Position numbers and translations under genes: made by a program. This document shows positions 1 to 10,000 of a stretch of DNA of 64,000 nucleotides, piece after piece (position 1 is the stretch's first letter; every line of letters starts with the position of its first letter). Origin of the DNA: Buxus sempervirens (lineage: Eukaryota; Streptophyta; Magnoliopsida; Buxales; Buxaceae); assembly GCA_947561395.2 (NCBI GenBank), contig OX387185.1:46014602-46078601 (forward strand), given 5' to 3'. The notes under the pieces are model-generated. The model was given only the letters and a program-made list of their open reading frames with translations. It did no database searches and was not told where the DNA came from.

Positions 1-381
1 CGATCGATCTTGACACCAGCTAGCTGCACTGAGGATTTGCGTATCTCTCTGCAAAATACAAATCAATCAACCGTAATGGGAATCACGTAATGGCTTTTGG
101 TAAGAATTGGTCTCTAGGCTTTGGTTACATCACATTTAAGCGCTGGAGATGGTAGTTTGGATACATTACGACTAAGGGCTGAATTGGTCCATTTTGTTAG
201 GTAAATCTAGACTTGGACTTAGACCGATATCTTTTAATATAGGTGGGTTTTCAACTTCTCAAAATAAGTAATGGCCCTAGCCAGCCTGTCAAAACCCTTC
301 TGCATCCTATCATTCTTTATTGGGACTACATCAAGCAATTGATACAATCATCTCAATGAGTGTCTCCTTCTCGACCTTCAA
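1..381. other. Gene-free leading stretch
   Basis: I see no gene, RNA or clear repeat in this stretch. Open frames are short and have no family resemblance. Confidence 0.5.
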
Positions 382-852
382 ATAATTCATGGAAAATTTA
401 ATTTTTAGTAGTACTTTATCAAATTATTTAATATTTAGTCGGCAAACTTTTGAATTTTAACTTTTAATACACTTTTATCAAACTATTTAATTTTTAGTGT
501 CATTTCACTGTTACAGATAAATTCTTCCAAAAATACCCTTATACAGTTTATTTTCGAGACTTGTACAAGCAATAAATTGACTTGTACAAGTCATTTTTGA
601 CTTGTACAAGTAATAAAATGACTTGTACAAGTTAAAAATTAACTTGTACAAGTCAATAAAGTGACTTATACAAGTCATTTGGATAAGTGACGTAAGGGCA
701 TTTTTGGAAGAATTTATCCGTAACAGTAAAATGACACTAAAAATTAAATAGTTTGATAAAAGTGTATTAAAAGTTAAAACTCAAAAGTTTGCCGACTAAA
801 TATTAAATAATTTGATAAAGTACCACTAAAAATTAAATTTCCCATAATTCAT
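382..852. mobile_element. Mutator-type foldback MITE with 9-bp target duplication
   Basis: The element proper is 391-843. Two arms of about 150 bp (391-541 and about 692-843) are inverted copies differing at only a handful of positions; both contain AATTTAATTTTTAGT close to the end. The flanks 382-390 and 844-852 are identical (ATAATTCAT), a perfect 9-bp target site duplication. Long inverted repeats plus a 9-bp duplication fit Mutator-like elements. The loop holds no ORF but carries six copies of a 12-bp palindrome (separate entry). The close match of the arms suggests a fairly recent insertion. Confidence 0.88.
559..675. repeat. Array of six 12-bp palindromes (ACTTGTACAAGT)
   Basis: Copies start at 559, 580, 600, 621, 642 and 664, with 20-22 bp between starts and AT-rich linkers. 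Four copies are perfect; the first ends in C and the last reads ACTTATACAAGT. Each unit is its own reverse complement. The array forms the loop of the surrounding MITE. Its function is unknown; a transposase-binding or fold-promoting role is only a guess. Confidence 0.9.
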
Positions 853-1209
853 TATCTTTCGTACGTACGTGGGACCACATTGCTTCTTATGTTAAGTTAT
901 GGATTCAATCAAATACTCTGACTGAGCCCAGAAACGTAGTTGACAGTAGAAGCCTACAGTTGGTTGTCACATCAGAATCCAGTTAAAGTAAAAAGGGAAA
1001 ATTTTATTTTAATTACTAGATGTCATATCACTATTAGTGAAGGTTTTTGGGATGAGGCTGACGAGTGATGATGTCACTACTATTATATGAATGGAAGAGG
1101 AAGAACTTGGCCCTTGGAGACTCACACAAATGATTTAGGCACCTATCAGGAAACAAGTGACCATTGATCCTAAGATCACAAAAAATGGGAACATATTTGG
1201 TTGAAATGG

Positions 1210-1636
1210 ATCCACAGGTGGGTATAATGCCCAAAACAGAACAATAACAAAATAGAAAACAGAGAACATGATAGAGAGACATAAATTTATGTGGTTCGGC
1301 CTTAAATACCTATGTCCACGAGCGTACGAGATGAAGTTATTCTACTAGAGCACAAAACGAATACAATTAAGGTCTTTTGAAAGCCCCTTGAATATTGGTT
1401 AAGGGTGAAATTCAAGACATCTACATTACAATACACACACATAAAGGCTGGATAAATCCACTGATATCATTCTCTACAGTAAGCCAAAAATTCACATATT
1501 CTCACTTTAATATTATCATACATAGCGAGAATAGAGAGAGGAAGGTGTTCTTGAAGGTTTTGTTGAGGAGTTCCTTTTTTCTAGAGTTCTTGAGCTGCTA
1601 ATCTTGCAAACAACTTACATCTACCGAGTTTGTATA
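1210..1636 (-). mobile_element. Copia-like LTR relic (tentative)
   Basis: The segment near 1290-1325 read on the minus strand gives a GTGGACATAGG ... GCCGAACCACAT pattern, which I recall from the U5 part of many plant Copia LTRs. A second relic with the same pattern lies at about 30,540-30,885. No internal coding region, primer-binding site or second LTR was found, so this would be a solo or broken LTR. Boundaries are approximate. Confidence 0.4.
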
Positions 1637-1787
1637 ACTAGTGTTAAAGAATATATTAAATATATAAAGTTCACCCCTTACTATTAGCTTAAGCTTTTAG
1701 TAAGAATGGTGTTCTATATGGTATTGGAGTCTTAAACTAATAGTAAAGGGTGAACTTTATATATTTAACATATTCCTTAACAACTAG
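1637..1787. mobile_element. 141-bp TG...CA hairpin element with 5-bp target duplication
   Basis: Element 1642-1782 begins TGTTAAAGAAT and ends as the inverted copy of TGTTAAGGAAT. The arms (about 55 bp each) share ATATATAAAGTTCACCC and ACTATTAG. Both flanks are ACTAG (1637-1641 and 1783-1787). TG...CA ends with a 5-bp duplication are the hallmark of LTR-type integration, yet the body is a head-to-head inverted repeat, as if two LTR starts had been joined. Confidence 0.75.
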
Positions 1788-3260
1788 AATGGAGAGTTAT
1801 TCTTTAAACAAATATTGTTACAACATGGTGGATCTAAGCTGGACCGTATGGAAAACTAGAAACTAGCTAGGTAATATTTGAAAGCACGTATTAAACCCAG
1901 AATTGAATTAACTATCTCAGAGTTTTTTACCATTGTAGGAAGATTCAAAAAAGGTTAAAGAAACGGAAGGAATGAAGAATATATGGACAGAACAAAGAGA
2001 TGGTTCATGTTACATGGGACACACCAAGGAACAATATATGGTTCAAAATTAATTGGATGGAGCATCATGTGGGATCCTAGGACCGACAATGATTATATGT
2101 CGAGACATAGATAGGTGTAATTGCTCCAAGTATTGGTTACACAAACTCCATGGTTGCAGAAGCCAGTTCTCGAAGGCATTAAATTGGCCAAGGAAATGGG
2201 TGTATTAAAACATTACAATATTAGCTGGGTTCTACAAAATTAAGATTAAAAAAACATGTAGGAGGAGGCTAATTTTGCTTTTGGAAGAGAGATATTTCTG
2301 CTTGATTTCCATTCATTCGTTATCCCAAAAAAGGGAAAAAAAAAATGGTCCATTGACATGACCAGTTACTCTATCATCATTCATAAAGTGCTTTATTTCA
2401 TGAGAACCCCCTCTAAAAATGGTCCACAAAAATTTCCCCCCCCCAACTCATTGAGATTTCAATATTTCATGAGAATCTTCTTTAAAATTTTTGGTTTGTC
2501 CCCCCAACTCATTAAAATTTCTATATTTCATAAGAAGTGTTAATTGAAATTTTTTTTTGCCCCCTCAAATTTAGAGTTCTCGTTCTGCTACTGCTGTGAG
2601 ATGTTGTCAAGTGAAGCATTTTATAGTTAATGTTTTTCCAGACACTACCCAACACATTTTTAGAAACATAAAACAGTGGTCATGAGATATAGCATCTCAT
2701 GACTATGACAGTCAATGTACTATTGACACATTGCATACGATTTCATCAGGGTTAGTTGGGGTAATATCGACGAATTCGAGATGTGATTGGGCCGAGGAAC
2801 AGAGCACTGCCACAAGAACACTGAGTCACTGACAGGACCCCTTCTCGGTCGGTCTTGAGCTTTTTTTTTTTCTTTTTCACAAGGAGTGTCAATTGATGCT
2901 CACATTTGTAGTAAACCAACATGGTCAGTACATGCTCACGTTTCTAGTAAACCAACACGGTTTTTTTTATGTTGGGCCCAAAAATGGAAAAAAAGGATTT
3001 ACATGCTTGTACGCCTAATGGACCATGTTTTACCGACTATGATGTTATCATCTCAGTTATCGCCTCAAATAAAGCTTAAGCTTCTCGATCTCATCTTTTG
3101 ATTGACTTATGATTTTCATTTTTGGTTTATTGTTGTTTTCATTATTATAATTATTACTGGCCTAAGGCAAAAGATGCTTGGGAATAGAATATCTTCATGT
3201 CAATCTCACATTCTCTCTCATGTAATCTACATATGTCTCAAGAAAGAAAAAACAAATCCT
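1788..3260. other. Gene-free region with decayed repeats
   Basis: No supported gene. At about 2370-2570 there is a degenerate tandem repeat with a unit of roughly 75-80 bp (a run of C, then AACTCATT, then ATTTCAT...A). At 2895-2962 a segment of about 29 bp ending in AGTAAACCAACA is repeated twice with a 7-bp spacer. Confidence 0.45.
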
Positions 3261-3269
3261 AAGCATAAA

Positions 3270-4460
3270 TCAAATGCATTCCTCTAGTCCTAAAACCTGG
3301 TGGTACCGTGATGTCATCAGCTCGGACGGGGTTTGGGGGTATGGGGCTCTTCTTAACACGAGCATCCTTCCGTTCTTTTCATGCTGGTACCATTGAGTGG
3401 TTTCAGAGGAAACAGTCTCGCATAAGTCTCTTAACATTCCTGAGGGACCTAGGGTTTCAAGAGCAAGGTTGGGTTTCGAGAGCAAGGTTTTCTAGTGCGA
3501 GTTTCTTTCTGCAGCGTTTCCGACCGCAGGAAATTGACGGGCTATGGCGGATCTGGCGGCCATGAGCGTGTAAAGAGAAAGGCACCGTTCTGTGCATAGT
3601 TCGTATGGAGGAAGCAGCTAATAGGGAAGACACAGATGATGCGCCTGATGAGGCCGATGAAGATGATTGGCGTCTGGTTGGTCCTTGAGGGATCACTCAA
3701 TATTGTCAACCAATCGTTCGTTCGTCTCCTTGGTTGATAGTGTCGTTCGGTCGACACCCTTTTTTGTGCGTATTTTTTCAGGTGACCGTTGTGTATAGAA
3801 ACAGGGTCGACTTGTGTTTGTTCATGTTCATACGTTGGTTCGTGGCTATCTTGTTGAAGTTCAGTGGTTTCATTTTGCTGTCTTTGAAGGTGCTTGACAT
3901 CAATTTTCATGGTGCTTTCCTCAACCTTTGTTCGAAGCTGCTCCTTAATCGGGGTTGTGTCAGTAATCCAACGATATCCTTCCTTCCCGTCGCGTTAAAG
4001 ACGGTTCCCAAGTTATTGGGTATAACAATCCGCGTCTATACGAACCCTTTAGGCATCACTGATGGAGTTCCATTGGTATTTATGGTTTCGACCATTGTTA
4101 GCTTGGTTTTCCTTTGTTCTGGAACAATCGCACAGGTTCATAGAAGGGATCATAGTATCGTGTTGTTTAGCCTCTTCTTAGTTGTTGCTGTTTCATCTTG
4201 TGTTTTTTTACTTTAGTCTCAAGAGTTGTAACCATCCCTTTTTTTTTTGTTGAAAGAATTGTCCTAAGATTGGCCTTTACCCAAAAATAAAAAAAAAAGT
4301 TTTTTAACATTCCAACCAACAATAACACAATTGGATCCCTGATTTTGAAGAAAAGGATAAAATAAAAAGAAAGATAGGAAAGAAAATAGAGGGAGGGTCT
4401 GCAATTGCTTGTGTCAAGGGAGGTGTTACTTGGCAGTGTAGCAACTAGCAAATACAAAAT
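3270..4460. other. GC-richer region with uncharacterised open frames
   Basis: Base composition is less AT-rich than its surroundings and several overlapping frames of 80-160 codons are open on both strands (for example 3734-4216 on + and 3542-3910 on -). None shows a recognisable domain, and none is clearly better than its antisense. It may be a decayed retroelement; I do not call a gene here. Confidence 0.3.
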
Positions 4461-5700
4461 CAAAGATTACGTATGGGTATGACTTGGTCAACCGGTCAAC
4501 CGATTCGATTCTTTCAGGCTATTGGCGTCCAATGATCTTCGGACACAGCAAATCTACGGTTCATCTCTTACTTTTTATGAGAATGACCTCCAAATTAAGC
4601 ATTATTATCCATATGAGTGATGTGATTTGATGTGACTAGGGGGTTGCACGCGCTACGTGCGTAGAAAATATGGGCCCACTAAGATAGACAATCAAGATAG
4701 TTACAACATGTTTAAAATAGTGAGAGATTGTTTTGTTTGGAGAGGGCGAAAAAGAAAAGAGGAGCCAGAATCTGAAGGGAATATTCCCCCTCTTATCTTT
4801 ATTAATTGTATAGATGTAAAAGAAGGGGAGGACGGGACGTCTTGGTCGCTTTGAAGATGTAATGTTAATTTTAAGGGTTTTTTTTTTTGAAGTCAGGGTA
4901 TCCGGCCCGCTTACGCTCAACAGACTAATCCCTGAGGGTCAATTCAAACATATTGGTTACATTCAAAACCAAAAAAAAAAATTATACACATTGGTTTGGT
5001 CGTCTAGGTTTTTTTTCCAAAACCCAAACATTGTTATCCTTGCTTACTTTATATGAAAATGGTATATTATTCCAGCAATATTACAATATATCGAGAATTT
5101 CATGACTACAGTACACGTGGCGTGAAATCATGGACCTTTGCAGCCCTTAACTGTAGTAAAATTTGACTCAAATGCTAACATATGGAGCATCCAATGGTTT
5201 AGATTTTTTGTTTCCGAAAATATAAAAAAATATATATGTATTTGTAGAATAAAAAACTTATGCTCTATGTGGTAGCATCTCACTTATGTTGTATCGTTAG
5301 CATCATTAGATGATAATACACGATAATATCTCTTAAATTTTGATCTTTAAATTTGCAGCCGGGTAGTTTGGTAGATACGACTCTGATTAATGGAATGACT
5401 CTTACTTTAAATTATCATTTGTGTTTAAATATCTTGGAAAAAATATGACCAATTTTTAATTATTTTCAAAATATTTTCTTAATCTTAATTTATTTGATAA
5501 AGTGCGACCGAAAATCCAATTTGGCCCATCCACCTTGTCTGCACATCTCTCAAAAGCTCAATACATTAATTAATCAATAATTAGTGGTAATAATCTGTTA
5601 ATAATAAGAGATAGAATGGAAGAAAAAAATAAAACCAACAGCAGCCTGCTTCGCTGTTCCGTGGTTCAGAAGAGTCTGCAGGCCGCTCCTTAAAACGCCA
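4461..5700. other. Intergenic region upstream of the DUF1645 gene
   Basis: No gene seen. At about 5470-5530 a segment resembles the end of the 391-843 MITE (GATAAAGTG followed by a CCGAAAATCC variant) and is probably a decayed relative. A CT microsatellite lies at about 5741-5762, just before the likely leader of the next gene. Confidence 0.4.
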
Positions 5701-5810
5701 GGTCCCGTATTTCGTTTCTCTTAAGCCCTCGTAAGCCGTATCTCTCTCTCTCTCTCTCTCTATCTCAAACTGATATTAGGGTTTGTTCTCCTCCTTCTGC
5801 AACGTCGAGA

Positions 5811-6237
5811 ATGGCGGAAAAGCATCGGCTGTAGCTTTCAGCGCTTTTTTGTCTTTCCCATGGAGGATTGAGTCATAGGAAATTAAGGATTTTTACTTTT
5901 TGTATGAGCGTCTACCGTTGGAATCTCCAAAATACGTTGGATGCTTCGGAAAAGCTGCGATTTCATTTTCTGTCTATTTATTTTCTGTCAATTTGTCTCG
6001 GAATTCAAACGTTCATGTAGCTTGCTTTTGACTCTGGACTCCTGAGTAGTCTTCGCCAGAGCCTTTAATGCCGGTCCAACTCGCTTAATTAGCCAATGAA
6101 GTTTGAATCTTTCTTCACGTTACCTCTCCGGCTCTAAAACATCCAGATTGACAATCATTATACTCGTCGTTTCCCTTTTCCTTTTATTTTGTTTTTTGGG
6201 GTTTTCCTCGTCTATGTTTGACGATTTAAAGCCATGA
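5811..6237 (+). promoter_or_regulatory. Leader with several upstream ORFs before the DUF1645 start
   Basis: The putative 5' leader contains several ATGs. One is at 5811-5834 (7 aa). One at 5904-6020 encodes 38 aa. Others of only a few codons follow. The last, 6214-6237, has a TGA that overlaps the main ATG (ATGA, main start 6234). If the leader is unspliced, these would be expected to limit translation or allow reinitiation. A leader intron removing some of them cannot be ruled out. Confidence 0.5.
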
Positions 6238-7016
6238 CGATCGATTTGTGCTCAGAAAGTTCTGGTTTTGGGATGAGTCCTAGAATCTCGTTTTCTCATG
6301 ATCTCTGCCAAACAGATGGCGAACAAGTCGAAAACTGTTGTCCTCGATCAGATTCATCGCTATTGGAATCGAGTTCCGACTTTGATTTCTCCTTTAGCCA
6401 GAGTTTCGAACAAGAATCTTCCTCCGCAGATGAGCTCTTCTCCGACGGGAAGATCCTTCCCGTCATAAACAGGGGACAACATCTTCCTTGGAAGAAAATG
6501 ACTCAGCAATCCAATCTTCCTTTCCCTGCTTGTTCTAATACTGTCAATTCGAATAGAGAGAGATTGAAGGAAACTCCGGCAGCGACTTCTGAGTTAGAGG
6601 AAAAACCCCAATCCAAGTCATTTTGGAGGTTCAGTCGAAGCGCGAGTCTTAATTGCGGTGACGGATATAAGCGAGGTTTGATTTGCTCTTTGCCTCTTCT
6701 ATTACGCAGTAAATCAACTGGTTCAGCTCAAAATCAAAAACGGCCGCTGCTGTCCAAGGAAAATCACAAGAAGCAGTCGCAGAAACAACAATCCTCTGCA
6801 CCTCCAAAATCTTCATCTTCATCGTCCACAACTTATTCCCACACGTCGTCGAGAAAGCCTCCATTGAAGAAGAATTTTGGAGGGTCTTACGGAAATGGAA
6901 CTCGAAGTAATCCTGTTCTGAACGTCCCACCTCCTTACATTGCGAAAGGTACTGCAAATCTGTTGGGTATTGGTTCGCTCCTCTGGAATGGAAAGGACAA
7001 AAACAAGAGGAAATAA
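6234..7016 (+). CDS. DUF1645 family protein
   Basis: Single exon, 260 aa. The protein is hydrophilic and Ser-rich. Residues about 20-70 are acidic (ESSSDFDFSFS-type clusters). The family core lies around residues 130-165: SFWRFSRSASLNC followed by a basic stretch and LPLLLRSKSTGS. A low-complexity Lys/Gln/Ser stretch (about 170-210) follows, and the C terminus is basic after a short hydrophobic LLGIGSLLWN block. These match my memory of plant DUF1645 proteins, which are mostly uncharacterised. There are no membrane segments or catalytic residues. It stands alone, with no gene within 5 kb on either side. The start was chosen as the first in-frame ATG. Confidence 0.85.
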   Translation: MTIDLCSESSGFGMSPRISFSHDLCQTDGEQVENCCPRSDSSLLESSSDFDFSFSQSFEQESSSADELFSDGKILPVINRGQHLPWKKMTQQSNLPFPACSNTVNSNRERLKETPAATSELEEKPQSKSFWRFSRSASLNCGDGYKRGLICSLPLLLRSKSTGSAQNQKRPLLSKENHKKQSQKQQSSAPPKSSSSSSTTYSHTSSRKPPLKKNFGGSYGNGTRSNPVLNVPPPYIAKGTANLLGIGSLLWNGKDKNKRK

Positions 7017-10000
7017 ATAATCAACATTCTCTATCATACAGAGGAGAGAACTTTTATGCCATTTGTACAGGTTTCATCTCCCCATCATGGTGTTCATTAC
7101 GGTTTTCTCTTTGCTCAAGCTGTCTGTATTAGAGATTTAATGATAAGAAAAACTCTGTGAAATCAAGTAGCTGAATACTTGGCAGTTATGTACAGTAATT
7201 TCTACACTGATGAAGAAGTGATGGGAGTATTATAATATTGGAGCTTTCAGTATGCCTGTATGTTTCAAAGTTCAGGAGACACCAAGAACAGGTACCCCTT
7301 CATTCATGGTTGTCCAAAGTCCGTAATTTTTCTGTTCTCTTATGAGATCTTTATGTTATATTGGTTTCTTTTGCTCAGTTTGATTACATGGGGTAAGTTT
7401 TCCTTAGTTGCATGTCCATTTCCAATTTTCATATTTCCAGTTAGCCTGCCTTTGGTTTATTTTCTTTTTTTTTGGGCCTTTTTGGTCACATGGAGGTCGG
7501 AAATGGCTGATTCAGAGACCATCTGTTTAGCCACTTCGTTTTCCTTTTCCCATACCAGGGCTCTGCCCATCATAGAGGGTTCTTTGTGTTTCTTCTTTTG
7601 ATTTCTGTCTTTTCTTGTTGTTAGTTGGCTTTGTCAGATTCATAATGGGGTGGGGTAGGTTTGAAGGAGAGGAGAGTAGATAATGAAAACGTCATTGCTT
7701 AACTTCTTGTCCTTCTGGGAATTCCGCTACTGTAATAAAATAAAACAGCTTGGGAGTTGGGAGTCTTGGGACCAAAGTAAAGTGAAAGCACGTTGATCCA
7801 AAATTGTGTTTCTTGTTCCCGGAGTCTTGTTCAAAATTCTGAAGATATTTTTCTCTTCCCTTTCTGTGATATTCCCAAGGTTGTTTTGGTTGCTTCCTTA
7901 GAGTCTTAAATCTTGCAAGTTATATTTTCATAAAAAGATTAATGATCAATCTTTCAAAGCAGATGCACCAATCAAAACACCTCTGCACGAATATGTGCAG
8001 GTGCAGCTGAGGTAAGCCCTTGGTCATATTCAATGTTTATGGGCGTACGTTGGACTAACTCAGCTTTAATTTGCTCGTTTAATTCATCTGGTACTTCACA
8101 AATTGGAATAAATTAAAAGGCGGGCAGTTAGGCAGCTGGACAAAATGAATCTATATTTTAATGGGAGGTTGAGGGTCCGTAGCTGAACTACTTAAAAGGA
8201 TTTCTCAATTACTAGACCCTCTGAAATGTGGCATGTTTTCTAGCAGATACAGATCGGTCAGCTCAAATGTTCTACTTGATCCCAAATAAGTTCAAAAAAA
8301 GGGTAAAAAGAAAATTGCCACGTGTTATTCTAATGGTTGGAAAGGCAAGGACTAGAAAGGCAATGGGGAATTAAAAATTTTCTTTCTTTTCTGTTGAGGA
8401 ATTAACAATGTAACATAAGTTCCTAGTCTACTACAAGCTATTGAAAGGTTGAATTCTGACGTGTTAAGAGGAGAATTCCATAAGCCACTGTTGACTCGAT
8501 TAACGTATCGACAACGTCGGCTCCAAAATCCAAATCTGCCCATCGCGTGTCAAGTTGTCACCTTCTCTTCTTCCCATGTTTTTTCAGAAAAGCATATTTT
8601 CAAAGTTCTATGAATCAAAATTTCACGGTCCCTTGCCTCGTGTTTTCCATTCTCATTCAACAACCGTACAGCAGTTACCATCAACAAATACAAGCCTCCC
8701 AAATGCCACGAACCCGTGATCCGGACTCCAGCAACCAAGAGACGAAAACAACAAATTTAGGATCACATTCTTGACTCTTTTTCCGTGTCAGCAAAGGATA
8801 TCAGTCTTCATTACCAAAAAAAAAAAAAAGGATATCAGTCTTTTTGCTAATAATAGGAAGTATGGACTTTTTTTAGAGTGAAGCAAAGAACACGCTAAAA
8901 TTTTCTTTGCTTCTTTGGTTGCAATTGGAACAAGACAATAAAAAAATTTGTTTAAAAAGTTCTCTTGTTTTGTCCTTAAAAAAAAATACCCCTAAAAGAT
9001 TAGAGATTTTGAAAGAAAAGAAAATAAATTTCATTATCACCAACCATCACACACGCTACACGCCACTACCTCTCACTACCACCACCCAGTACTTCCACCG
9101 CGACCAACACCACACCTTCACCCACAATCCCTCTCACCACCATCAACATCATCCACCACCACCACCCACCTACTCTCTTATTAAAAAATAATTTCTTCTT
9201 ATTTCTCATCTTATTTTACATTGGAAAAGAAATGAAAATTATTATTTTCTTTCCTTTCTTTTTGTTTTCTTTTTTATAGATTTTTTTTCTTTTCTTCTAA
9301 AATCCAAGGCTCCAACAAACACAGCATGCTGGAAGCATTGAAGGAACTGGTGCACGTGTGAACTGGTGATCAGAAGCGTCTGACACGTGAGAAGAAAATA
9401 CCAGTGAGTCACAAACAAGGCATAGCAGTTGTAGTCGAACCCAGTGAAAGAAGGCCAAAAAAAATTTAACACGATATATGAAAACCATCACCTGGATCAT
9501 GAGTTATAACACGATCCCACAGGGTCCCTCAACTCCTTCAAAATAAACAAGGAAGCGCCGTCAATTTGGAAGCCACGTATATACATATCAATGGCGCAGC
9601 ATAATCTCTATCTTTGATGGCGCTTACTTCTGTATTGCAAAATAAATCTGATCATAATCATGGAACAAAATTGCTTAACGAAGAAAAATGAAAAAGAAAA
9701 CAAGAACCAAAATTGTGATGAAATTATTGAAGTGATTGTTGGAATATAGGCCCAGCAAGTGCACAATTTGAGATGAGCTGAATGCCAAAAAGTCCTTTCT
9801 TGAGCAGCTGTTTAACTGCTGCTGTGGTAACAAACCTGAACCACAAGCTGTAGAGACCCAAACAAGCTGAATGCCAAAAAGTCCTTCTTTCTTGAGTATA
9901 TGTTAATCTTTTGGTGTATATAGCTGCGTTTTTTAATGAAAATAATTCATGAATATGTGATTTTAAGTATGGCCTTTGGATTTGATTAAAAATTCTAGTG

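Noticed and set aside
559..675. Evenly spaced short repeats as a CRISPR array
   Set aside because: The repeats are only 12 bp, the spacers are 8-10 bp and AT-rich, and the array lies in the loop of a plant MITE. It is not CRISPR.
3734..4216. 160-codon hydrophobic frame
   Set aside because: The hydrophobic pattern is typical of T-rich DNA, no domain is visible, and the antisense is equally open. It is left as an unresolved region.
7260..7601. 113-codon frame after the DUF1645 gene
   Set aside because: It is T-rich, with a Phe/Leu-heavy translation and no family resemblance. It probably lies in intergenic DNA.
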